Assembly (NCBI GenBank): GCA_023423835.1
Contig: JAFAEW010000079.1
Location: 1-64,000, forward strand
Direction of reading: 5' to 3'
Origin: Bacteroidota bacterium
GTDB taxonomy: Bacteria; Bacteroidota; Bacteroidia; Chitinophagales; Chitinophagaceae
Length of the DNA stretch: 64,000 nt
Shown here one piece after another: positions 34,779-42,937 of this stretch (the first letter of the stretch is position 1; each line of letters opens with the position of its first letter). The translations under genes and the position numbers were made by a program. Under the pieces are notes generated by a model. It was given only the letters and a program-made list of their open reading frames with translations, was not told the origin of the DNA and ran no database searches.

Positions 34779-35975
34779 TTATTGGAATACTCTTATATAA
34801 TCTACAATCATCCTTTGCGGAAATACCGTGGTCTCATCCGGACTTCCCGGCCAGTTGCCTCCTACAGCCACATTGAAGATGAAGAAAAACGGCGCATTAA
34901 ACGGATAAGGATAGTCGGTGATGTTTGCTTTGCTAACCGATAAAAGATACTTATCGTCAACTAAAATATCGATCTGATCTTCCTTCCAGATCATCGAAAA
35001 AACATGAAACTGGTCATAAAATGATCCGGTTGACAATTCCATCGAATTTCCTTTTGATCCATGGGCCGCAGGGGAAGTTCCATAATGCAGGTTAGCATAC
35101 ACTTTCGAAGGTTCGTGCCCTAGTAATTCCATAATATCTATCTCCCCACAGGCAGGCCATCCCTGGGTGGAGATGTTGGTTCCCAACATCCAGAGTGCCG
35201 GCCAGATTCCTTTGCCTTTCGGAAGTTTTGCCCTGATATCTACCCGGCCATAGGTGAAGGTTTTCTTATTCTGAGTGGTTAAACGGGCGGAAGAATAATT
35301 AAACCCGCTGATCGGTTCTTTTCTTGCTTCGATAATGAGATTTCCGTTTGAAACAAAGACGTTTTTTGTGCTATTGGTGTAATATTCCAATTCATTATTT
35401 CCCCATCCGCCGCTTCCGTTTCCGATCTCATAATTCCAGAAATTACCGTCCAGAGCGTTGCCCGAAAACTCGTCGCTCCATGCAAGCGAGTATCCGGGAT
35501 AGGTGAGGGGAGTAGAATATCCGGCATTATCGGTGGTGAAATTTAATCCGTTTTCACAGACAATCGTTCCGGTTGCCGTAGGGGTGGCGATTGTTACATT
35601 TTTGGGATTGCTTAATTGAAGGGTAAAGTTTAGATTGTCCTGCCGGGTATTGTTAGCATCGGCTGCAATGTCGACCGTTATTTCAGCGGTAGATTTACCG
35701 GCATCGATCGTAATCGTTCCAGATTTTGCTGTGTAATTTCCCGGTGCCAAGGCTGATCCGTCCACGGTTGTAAAATCAACGGATACGGGAACGGTGGTGG
35801 TTTTATTAAGCGACACTTTGAAGTGCATTACACCCGGTGTGGTGTTTCTTTCCTGTGAGGCATTTTCAATTTTTATGGAAGGCACTACGGGCGGCGTAGT
35901 CTCTCCTTTTTTCCCACAGGCAAAGGCGATACAGAAACAAAAGACAAAGGAAATAATCGTTAGTAATTTCGGCAT
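34779..35975 (-). CDS. Surface lipoprotein GH16 endo-beta-1,3-glucanase with Calx-beta-like domain
   Basis: A 398-residue lipoprotein (lipid-modified Cys20 in IAFAC). A Calx-beta-like immunoglobulin-fold domain (about residues 33-140; DFTTVDGSALAPGNYTAKSGTITI) precedes the GH16 catalytic jelly roll (about 160-398). The catalytic motif GEIDIMELLG gives nucleophile Glu278 and acid/base Glu283. The extra Met (EIDIME rather than EIDIE) marks the laminarinase side of GH16; LAWSDEF, GRVDIRAKLPKGKGIWPALWML and NVAVGGNWPG agree. It should cut beta-1,3-glucan at the cell surface, feeding the SusC/SusD pair. It follows the upstream lipoprotein gene by 56 bases. Confidence 0.93.
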   Translation of the reverse strand: MPKLLTIISFVFCFCIAFACGKKGETTPPVVPSIKIENASQERNTTPGVMHFKVSLNKTTTVPVSVDFTTVDGSALAPGNYTAKSGTITIDAGKSTAEITVDIAADANNTRQDNLNFTLQLSNPKNVTIATPTATGTIVCENGLNFTTDNAGYSTPLTYPGYSLAWSDEFSGNALDGNFWNYEIGNGSGGWGNNELEYYTNSTKNVFVSNGNLIIEARKEPISGFNYSSARLTTQNKKTFTYGRVDIRAKLPKGKGIWPALWMLGTNISTQGWPACGEIDIMELLGHEPSKVYANLHYGTSPAAHGSKGNSMELSTGSFYDQFHVFSMIWKEDQIDILVDDKYLLSVSKANITDYPYPFNAPFFFIFNVAVGGNWPGSPDETTVFPQRMIVDYIRVFQ

Positions 35976-36031
35976 GAGCGTTTTTTAAAAATGAAGCGGG
36001 AAGAATTCTGCTGATTTCTTCCCGCAATTAA

Positions 36032-36961
36032 TTAATCTGCTTTCAACTTCAGATACCAGGCATTGCCGGTTTCCGTGCCCTGCACCCTCAGATAAAGGTC
36101 GTTTTCAGTTATGGATAAAATCTCATATTCTTTTTTCGTAGCGCCATACCCGATGAAGGTATTAAGCCCGCTCAGGCTAATGGTAGTACCGGTTGTAGCC
36201 GAAGCATCAACTCCGGAGGTTGGACGAACAAAAGAAAAGGCCGAGGTGCCGCCGGCATAACTATAACAGCCTTCGTCTCCGGTTGAAGGAATGCCGGGAA
36301 GTCCTCCTGCCAATGCGCCTGTCTTTGTAAAAGCACCATCAGGAGTAGCAACCGTGAGCGAGTATGTTCCTTCAGATACTTCAGAAAACGTAAAACTGGC
36401 AGTGTAGAAGCAATTGCAGCAGGCTACCTTTTCATTCACCGATGCCGACCACCATTCTGGTGTGATGGAGGTGGGACTCCACGGGCCAACGCCGAGATGA
36501 CCCGGAACATCCTTATTTACGCTCCAGGTTTTTGTGCCCGACCCAATAAGGTCGGTAACAATATATGGCTCAGGTTTAAAATCGCTTCGTACTTCAATGT
36601 CTTTTGTAACGGTTGTAACCGCAGCGCCGGCGCCATAGGCAAGAACGGTGATGCGATAGCTGTTTACTCCATCTTTTGTAAACGTATGGGTAACGGTGTT
36701 GCCCGTAACCACATCAAAACTTGCGGGATTTGCCTCATATGCGATTCTGTATGACAACACATTTTTGCCCGCCAGTGAAATAACCACGTCACCCGATCCA
36801 TCGCCATAAGGATGGTCAGCGTCCTGTCCCACGAGAGACGTATTAATTACCACATCCGAGGGCGCAGAAAGACTGCCCATTTTATAATCATTCTTTTTGC
36901 ACGCTCCTGCCATTAGCAGTATTAATACTATGGCCGCTGAGCATTTAATAAAAGTTTTCAT
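36032..36961 (-). CDS. PKD-like lipoprotein, probable surface glycan-binding protein
   Basis: A 309-residue lipoprotein (Cys after LMAGA near residue 21). It has a PKD-like domain (about residues 35-125, ending SYRITVLAYG) and a C-terminal domain I do not recognise with a cluster of Cys (VACCNCFY) and aromatic residues (PEWWSAS, CYSYAGG, NAWYLKL). No catalytic motif is seen. By position, between SusCD-linked genes and the glycanases, it is the usual place for a surface glycan-binding protein that captures the polymer. It lies 12 bases after the upstream PKD lipoprotein. Confidence 0.75.
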   Translation of the reverse strand: MKTFIKCSAAIVLILLMAGACKKNDYKMGSLSAPSDVVINTSLVGQDADHPYGDGSGDVVISLAGKNVLSYRIAYEANPASFDVVTGNTVTHTFTKDGVNSYRITVLAYGAGAAVTTVTKDIEVRSDFKPEPYIVTDLIGSGTKTWSVNKDVPGHLGVGPWSPTSITPEWWSASVNEKVACCNCFYTASFTFSEVSEGTYSLTVATPDGAFTKTGALAGGLPGIPSTGDEGCYSYAGGTSAFSFVRPTSGVDASATTGTTISLSGLNTFIGYGATKKEYEILSITENDLYLRVQGTETGNAWYLKLKAD

Positions 36962-36973
36962 TCTTGAATTATT

Positions 36974-38074
36974 TTAATTGGTTTGTCTGAAATTGTCGAC
37001 ATAAATTACTGCACCGGCGCCATCCTGACTGTCATTGAATCGCAATACAAGCTGAGCGAATTTTTCATCGTCCGGAATTTCACTGATAGTGCCAAAATCG
37101 AATACCAGTTCTTCCCATTGTCCTGAAGTGGTAAAAGCCGTTTTCAAAACCGCAATACCATTTGCGATGGTTGATCCTGCTTCGAGCTCAACATTAAGCG
37201 CTTTCCCAATCATTGCCGGATCGGGATTGTATCCGTAAACCCGGATTTTTTTTCCTTTCGACATATCAATCGGATCGTTCAAAGGGCTGTAGGTGCCGCT
37301 CCAGCTTTGAACGCCACGGATGAACTGGCCTACTTTTTCGGAAGTGTTCAAACCGGAAGCATTCGGATTTGCTACAACCGCAAACTGCTGGTTGTCGCCG
37401 AAAGTGCCGAAAAAGTAATTGACGTTTGGATTATCAAAAGTAATGGGCAATCCGAACGGGTCGTACACCCGCACTTCCGTTGTCTTCTCCGAGGTTGCCG
37501 CTCCGCCGCTTAATGCAACTACTTTTACAGTATAGGTTCCGGCAGCCGCATAGGTATGCGATACCTCAGCGCCGTTGGGAAGGGGAGTGGGCGTTTCATT
37601 TTGCACATCCCCGAAATAAACTTCAAAGGAAGCCGCATAGTCTGCCGTAGCTTTTACCGTAACCACATGTACATTGGTGGAAGCGGTGATTTCAATGTTT
37701 TCAGGCGCACGATAAATCACTTCCAACGGATAAGTATTTGAAACTTCCTCTCCTGTCAGGCTCTTAGAAATGATGGTCACCTGATAGGTTCCTTCCGGAT
37801 AAATATGGGTAACACTGTAGCCGGGTTCCACTGCCGCTTCCGCATCTGCACCGGTTCCGTGACCAAACTGAACGATGAAGGAAGAGGCTCCCTGTGCCAC
37901 AGGTGTGATCGTTACCTTTCCGGAATTATCGTTGCTGATGTCAAAAATCTTACTGGTGCTGTCAACCTTTGCGGAATTTAAAAACGAAAGATCGTTATCA
38001 ATTCCGTCTTTTTTACATCCGAAAAGTAAGACCGTTGCGCCAATCAGACTGAATATTAAAGTTATTTTCTTCAT
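36974..38074 (-). CDS. PKD-domain lipoprotein, probable surface glycan-binding protein
   Basis: A 366-residue lipoprotein (Cys in LLFGCKKD near residue 20). Two PKD-type domains follow, recognisable by VTHIYPEGTYQVTIIS and VSHTYAAAGTYTVKVVAL. The last 150 or so residues (SGLNTSEKVGQFIRG onwards, to AVIYVDNF) look like a jelly-roll carbohydrate-binding module. This is the SusE/SusF-type role in a polysaccharide locus: holding glucan at the outer membrane. The ATG at 38074 (MKKITLIFSLIG) begins the signal peptide; the longer frame upstream has no support and runs into susD. It begins 10 bases after the susD stop. Confidence 0.82.
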   Translation of the reverse strand: MKKITLIFSLIGATVLLFGCKKDGIDNDLSFLNSAKVDSTSKIFDISNDNSGKVTITPVAQGASSFIVQFGHGTGADAEAAVEPGYSVTHIYPEGTYQVTIISKSLTGEEVSNTYPLEVIYRAPENIEITASTNVHVVTVKATADYAASFEVYFGDVQNETPTPLPNGAEVSHTYAAAGTYTVKVVALSGGAATSEKTTEVRVYDPFGLPITFDNPNVNYFFGTFGDNQQFAVVANPNASGLNTSEKVGQFIRGVQSWSGTYSPLNDPIDMSKGKKIRVYGYNPDPAMIGKALNVELEAGSTIANGIAVLKTAFTTSGQWEELVFDFGTISEIPDDEKFAQLVLRFNDSQDGAGAVIYVDNFRQTN

Positions 38075-38084
38075 GGTGACTCTT

Positions 38085-39599
38085 TTAATAGTTAGGATTT
38101 TGAACCAGTTTAGTTCCCTGCAGTTCCTGTGAAGGAATTGGGAAAATTTCATTTTTGCCTGCCTGGAATCCGCGGCTTGCCAATTTGGTGGCCGCATCGC
38201 CCCAACGAACCAGGTCGAAAAAGCGGTGTCCTTCTCCGGCAAGTTCAAGCCGGCGTTCCTTTTTAATCGCTTCCATTGAAACCGGAACTGAAGGCAATCC
38301 TACTCTCGCTCTAACGGCATCTAACAGCGCCTGAGCCCTCGGACCGGTTGCTCCCAATGCCTCCGCTTCCATCAGATAACAATCTGCAAGTCGGATTATA
38401 TAATCGTCCTGCTGAAAGTTTAATTCCACTGCACCGCCCCCGGTACGAATGTCTGACTGCATAGGAATAAACTTCATGAGGAAATAACCGGTGTTCTGAT
38501 ATCCTTCGATATAGGAGGCATGTCCGCCCGCTTCCAGCGATTTCAGGTCGAGAACGGTTTCTGAAAATCTCGGATCATTTTTTATGGCATCGTAAAAATC
38601 CTGCGTCCACACATTAAAGCTCCATCCAGCAGTATAAATATTCGGTGCTACGGAATCCTTTTTGAGATAGCTTCTCGGTCCCACCATCTGGTTTACCGAA
38701 TTTCCCTCGTCGGCACTGCTGCCCCAGAATCCCCAGTCCGCATTTGACTGATCGGTATGTACACATTCGAGAATTGATTCTGCATTAAACTTATTCGTGA
38801 ATACCCAGAGGTCAGAAAATTTTGGTAAAAGGCGGTTACCGTATTGATTAGGTTCGCCCGGTACCGGTCCGTTGACTTCCAGAAACTGAGCGGCAGCTTC
38901 TGATTTTTTATTATCATATAAATACACCTTTCCAAGCATTGCCTGCGCAGCTACCTTGGTAAATCTGCCGCCTTCAGTGGCAATATTGAGTGAACCGGGA
39001 AGGTCAGGGATGGCTTCTGCCAGGTCTTTCTCGATCTGTGCATACACCTCTGCCGGATCTGCCTGTGTTACGTCATAGATCTCTGTGGTGGTTAAGGGCT
39101 CGAGCAACAGCGGTATGTTTTTAAACATCCGAACGAGATTGAAATAATAGGTTGCTCTTAGAGCCTTTGCTTCTGCGGTAAATCTTGCTTTTTCACCCGC
39201 ATCCATCGGCACATCGGGTAACTTCTGCAGGAGAATATTGGCCCTGAAAATTCCCTGGTAATGATCGCCCCAAAAACTACCCGGCATGATATCGGGATTG
39301 AGTGTATAATTTGAAAAACCCTGGATGCCTGCCCCGTCGGTAGCGCCACCGCCACCGGCATAGTTGTCATCTGAGCCGGCATTCATCATGGTGATCATAT
39401 TTTCAAACCCACCGGCATTTTTCCGTAGCACATCATAAGCTGCTACCAATCCCGCATAAGCCTGATCGCGGTTGCTGTAGTAATTTTCCGTTAAGAAACG
39501 ACCCGTGGGATCAAGGGTAATAAAGCCTTTGTCGCAGGATGTAAATGTAACGACGGCGGCCGTGGCAAGAATTGCTAAATTTATTCGAATACGATTCAT
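38085..39599 (-). CDS. susD-like: SusD/RagB-family outer-membrane lipoprotein
   Basis: A 504-residue SusD homologue: lipoprotein signal with Cys in VTFTSCDKG, ITLDPTG near the N-terminus, the ARFTAEAKALRATYYFNLVRMF helical repeat segment and the C-terminal RRLELAGEGHRFFDLVRWG block of the family. It caps the SusC barrel at the cell surface and hands over bound glycan. It starts 18 bases after the susC stop. All of these point to one SusCD pair. Confidence 0.96.
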   Translation of the reverse strand: MNRIRINLAILATAAVVTFTSCDKGFITLDPTGRFLTENYYSNRDQAYAGLVAAYDVLRKNAGGFENMITMMNAGSDDNYAGGGGATDGAGIQGFSNYTLNPDIMPGSFWGDHYQGIFRANILLQKLPDVPMDAGEKARFTAEAKALRATYYFNLVRMFKNIPLLLEPLTTTEIYDVTQADPAEVYAQIEKDLAEAIPDLPGSLNIATEGGRFTKVAAQAMLGKVYLYDNKKSEAAAQFLEVNGPVPGEPNQYGNRLLPKFSDLWVFTNKFNAESILECVHTDQSNADWGFWGSSADEGNSVNQMVGPRSYLKKDSVAPNIYTAGWSFNVWTQDFYDAIKNDPRFSETVLDLKSLEAGGHASYIEGYQNTGYFLMKFIPMQSDIRTGGGAVELNFQQDDYIIRLADCYLMEAEALGATGPRAQALLDAVRARVGLPSVPVSMEAIKKERRLELAGEGHRFFDLVRWGDAATKLASRGFQAGKNEIFPIPSQELQGTKLVQNPNY

Positions 39600-39617
39600 A
39601 TAAATAATATTAATGAA

Positions 39618-42600
39618 TTAAAAAGAAAGTTGAACTCCACCTAAAATTGTCCTGGCTTGCGGATATTGACCGCGGTCAATTCCAAAAACTCCGCCGCCCA
39701 CTTCCGGATCATAGCCTGTATATTTGGTGAATGTGAGAAGATTCTCGCCGGTCACATATACCCGCAAACGCGAAACGCCGATCCTGTTCAACAGGTGATT
39801 GGGTAAGGTATAACCTATGGTAACAACCTTCAACCGCAAATAATCACCGTCTTCGAGATAGAAATCAGACATCTTGCTGAAATTACCGTTGGGATCGCTG
39901 TCGGTCAACCTCGGATAGTCATAAGACGTTCCTTCGCCATGCCAGCGGCTCATTGCCTTTGTTGTATAATTTGAGGTGAGAATGTCGAGCCTCCGAAGCC
40001 CCTGGAAAATCTTATTTCCGGCGGCACCCTGTGCAAACAACATCAGGTCAAATCCTTTATATCCTACATTTACTGTGAACCCATAGGTGTACTTCGGAAT
40101 GTTGGTTCCAAGGAAAGTCTTGTCCAGATCACCACTAGAAATTTGTCCGTCTCCATCGAGATCGGCCCACTTGAAGTCGCCCGGACGCGCATTTGGCTGA
40201 ATCAACTCTCCGTTCTTGTTTTTATAGTCGAGAATCTCCTGTTCATTTTGGAAAATTCCGAGTGTTTTGTAACCGAAAAAGCTGTTGTACGACTGTCCCA
40301 CCTGAATGCGTGTTACATTTCCCATTGATTGGAAGCTTGCGCCACCTGCAATGAAATTTGTATCTGCGGCTACATAGGTAACAGTATTTTTCAGATAAGA
40401 TCCGTTTGCATTGACTGAAAAATTAAAATCTCCCAATTGTTTGGTGTAGCCGATCTCGAGCTCAACGCCGGTATTTTTCATATCGGCCACATTATCCCAG
40501 GGCAGATTTGAAACTCCTACATAGCCCGGAATCACTACCGGACGAAGGATGCCGGTGGTCTTTTTATTGTACCAGTCAAATCCGATCCTGATATTTTTCA
40601 ATACTACCGCATCAAAACCGATGTCGGCAGAGGCGGTTTGTTCCCAATGAAGATTGGGATTGTCCAGCGTTTGCGGCGCATAACCGGTAGTTACGTCTCC
40701 ACTGTTTCCAACCGGATAATTGTAGCCTCCAACAATCGTTGAGATGTATCTGAAATCTTCCAGCGCATCATTTCCCACTACACCATATCCACCACGAAGT
40801 TTGAGAGAATTGACAACATCGTTTGAAGGCCAGAAGTTTTCGCGGTCAATGTTCCAACCGGCTGAGAACGAAGGAAATACTCCATATTTTTTATTGGCCC
40901 CGAATCGTGTAGAGCCATCACGGCGGATAATTCCGGTGAACAGGTATTTGTCCTGAAAGGCGTAATTAATACGGCTAAACAAAGAATAAATCTTGTGTTC
41001 AATGAAATCTCCGGCATAGCCGTCGCGGTTGGCCAAGCCTACGTCAAATCCAAAAGAGGCATCCCGGTAATCATTTATCGGGAGGTTAAAATAAGTCATT
41101 CCAACATTGCCGCCGATGTTTTCAACATAGGCACCCTGTCCCAACAGAAGATTAATATCGTGGTCACCAAACTTGCGCTGGTAATTTACCGTGTTTTCGA
41201 TATTCCAGCTAAAGGCCTTGTTTTCGCCTTTTGAATAGCTGTTTTTATTGGTTGATACGGTTGAGCTGAGATAATACAATGGTGTAAATCCAATATTTCC
41301 CCAATAGGCTTTCTTTACACCTACGGTTGAACGAAGTTTTAATCCTTCAACCGGAGCGGCTTCTATATACGCATTTCCAACAATATCGTCAGACCAGTTG
41401 TAGCCTCCCAGTCGTGTTTGAATATAGGCTACCGGGTTGGTCATTTCCTGACCCACATAATTAGAAATCCCGTAAGGATTTCCATTCGGATCTTTTATAA
41501 TTCCCGGATTGCTATAAATTCCGGCATTTGGCTGGGAAGCAATATCCGTTACCACGAGGGGTGTAACCGGATCGAGGTTAATGGCAGAACTCAGAGGCCC
41601 GCCAAACTCGCTGTTGGTATTGCCCAGTCCCGTGCTCTTCTGATTCGTATATCCAAGGGTTTGCCCGATGGTGAAGATTTTGGAAAGCTTGTGCGTAGAG
41701 TTTAAACGGAAATTTGTTTTTCTGTAGTTTGAAATTTCCGTAGCCACGATTCCGTCCTGGTATTGGGTGCCGGCCGATAGATAAAAGGTCGATACATTGT
41801 TTCCTCCGCTTACACTAATTTCATGTGCATAACGTCCGGCAGATGAATTGAATATTGCTTTTTGCCAATCTGTTCCGGTTCCAAGGGCAGCAACATCATT
41901 AAACACGATGTCTTTTCCTGCGGCAACGGAACTTTCGTTTCTTAATACAGCATATTCCGTAGCATTCAATAGCTGCAACATCCGTTCTGGCGAAGAAACG
42001 CCGTAAAAACCATTGTAGTTCACAGAAAGTTTACCGGAGCGTCCTTTTTTTGTAGTCACCAGGATGACACCCGCAGCCGCCCTGGTACCATAAATGGCTG
42101 AGGACGCGGCATCTTTCAACACTTCGATCGATTCAATGTCGGATTGATTGAGGTATCCGATTCCACCCGCATCAACCACAACCCCATCTACCACCCAAAG
42201 CGGATTATTGTTGTTGAAAGTGGTAACGCCTCTCACCCGGATGGTAGAAGCAGACCCCGGTTGTCCGGAATTTTGCATAATGGTAACCCCTGAAACGCGG
42301 CCCTGAAGCGCCTGTTCGATCCGTCCATTGGGAACATTTTCGAGATCCCTCGCTTTTACGGTTGCGATGGCACCGGTTACATTTGCTTTCTTCTGCGTAC
42401 CATATCCCACCACTACCACTTCGTCCAGGGAGTTCGGTAACGGCTCAAGGGCAATGTTGTAGTCGGATTGTCCGGGTTTGAGCGGAAGTTCATAATTGTG
42501 GTATCCGGTGAAACTAACCACCAAAGTGGAAGAAGCTGATGGAACACCAATTCTAAAATTACCACTACTATCTGTCTGAGTGGCAGTTGTACTACCTTTT

Positions 42601-42743
42601 ACTGTTACGGTAGCACCCTCTAATTCCTCTCCCGAACCTTTGTTCGAAACTTTTCCGGTAACAGTAATAGTCTGAGCTATCGACTGGATGGAAAATAAAA
42701 GGATGGAGAAAAACGTCAATAATAAAGCAGTTTTACATTTCAT
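39618..42743 (-). CDS. susC-like: SusC/RagA-family TonB-dependent glycan importer
   Basis: A 1041-residue TonB-dependent receptor. After the signal peptide (ending QSIAQ) comes a carboxypeptidase-like domain (VTGKVSNKGSGEELEGATVTVKG), the RagA-type motif EVVVVGYGTQKKANVTGA, a plug domain (SIEVLKDAASSAIYGTRAAAGVILVTTKKG) and a large barrel ending in Phe (GGVQLSF). It imports oligosaccharides across the outer membrane with energy from TonB-ExbBD. The ATG at 42743 (MKCKTALLLTFFS) is the start: 39 further upstream codons are unlike a signal peptide. The gene leads the operon and follows a promoter at 42833-42860. Confidence 0.97.
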   Translation of the reverse strand: MKCKTALLLTFFSILLFSIQSIAQTITVTGKVSNKGSGEELEGATVTVKGSTTATQTDSSGNFRIGVPSASSTLVVSFTGYHNYELPLKPGQSDYNIALEPLPNSLDEVVVVGYGTQKKANVTGAIATVKARDLENVPNGRIEQALQGRVSGVTIMQNSGQPGSASTIRVRGVTTFNNNNPLWVVDGVVVDAGGIGYLNQSDIESIEVLKDAASSAIYGTRAAAGVILVTTKKGRSGKLSVNYNGFYGVSSPERMLQLLNATEYAVLRNESSVAAGKDIVFNDVAALGTGTDWQKAIFNSSAGRYAHEISVSGGNNVSTFYLSAGTQYQDGIVATEISNYRKTNFRLNSTHKLSKIFTIGQTLGYTNQKSTGLGNTNSEFGGPLSSAINLDPVTPLVVTDIASQPNAGIYSNPGIIKDPNGNPYGISNYVGQEMTNPVAYIQTRLGGYNWSDDIVGNAYIEAAPVEGLKLRSTVGVKKAYWGNIGFTPLYYLSSTVSTNKNSYSKGENKAFSWNIENTVNYQRKFGDHDINLLLGQGAYVENIGGNVGMTYFNLPINDYRDASFGFDVGLANRDGYAGDFIEHKIYSLFSRINYAFQDKYLFTGIIRRDGSTRFGANKKYGVFPSFSAGWNIDRENFWPSNDVVNSLKLRGGYGVVGNDALEDFRYISTIVGGYNYPVGNSGDVTTGYAPQTLDNPNLHWEQTASADIGFDAVVLKNIRIGFDWYNKKTTGILRPVVIPGYVGVSNLPWDNVADMKNTGVELEIGYTKQLGDFNFSVNANGSYLKNTVTYVAADTNFIAGGASFQSMGNVTRIQVGQSYNSFFGYKTLGIFQNEQEILDYKNKNGELIQPNARPGDFKWADLDGDGQISSGDLDKTFLGTNIPKYTYGFTVNVGYKGFDLMLFAQGAAGNKIFQGLRRLDILTSNYTTKAMSRWHGEGTSYDYPRLTDSDPNGNFSKMSDFYLEDGDYLRLKVVTIGYTLPNHLLNRIGVSRLRVYVTGENLLTFTKYTGYDPEVGGGVFGIDRGQYPQARTILGGVQLSF

Positions 42744-42832
42744 ACGCAAGCCTTTAGTTTTTATAAAAAGTACGTTTTCGCGAGGCGATAAAGTTCTGGA
42801 TCCCGGAAGGAAAAACAAAATTTTCGCCCCAA

Positions 42833-42860
42833 CAATAATACTACAATTTTTTGTGCACAA
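42833..42860 (-). promoter_or_regulatory. Promoter of the susC operon
   Basis: On the minus strand, TTG (42858-42860), a 17-base spacer and TATTATTG (42833-42840) match the TTG-N17..19-TAnnTTTG form with one mismatch. Transcription would begin near 42826, giving a leader of about 83 bases. Confidence 0.6.
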
Positions 42861-42879
42861 GCCTGATTTACCCCCATTT

Positions 42880-42900
42880 TACTACATCAATACTACATCA
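42880..42900. promoter_or_regulatory. Tandem 10-bp repeat, candidate operator of the glucan locus
   Basis: TACTACATCA occurs twice, at 42880-42889 and 42891-42900, with an 11-base period, so both copies lie on the same face of the helix. It is about 20 bases upstream of the -33 box of the susC promoter, an activator-like position. A partial third copy (TACTACA) begins at 42839. The divergent regulator is the obvious candidate binder. Confidence 0.55.
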
Positions 42901-42937
42901 GAAATAATTATTACTTTCACACCCACTAAATTGCCCG

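Noticed and set aside
42744..42860. Longer N-terminus for SusC
   Set aside because: The extra 39 codons carry no signal peptide and would include the promoter proposed at 42833-42860; the ATG at 42743 begins a proper signal sequence.
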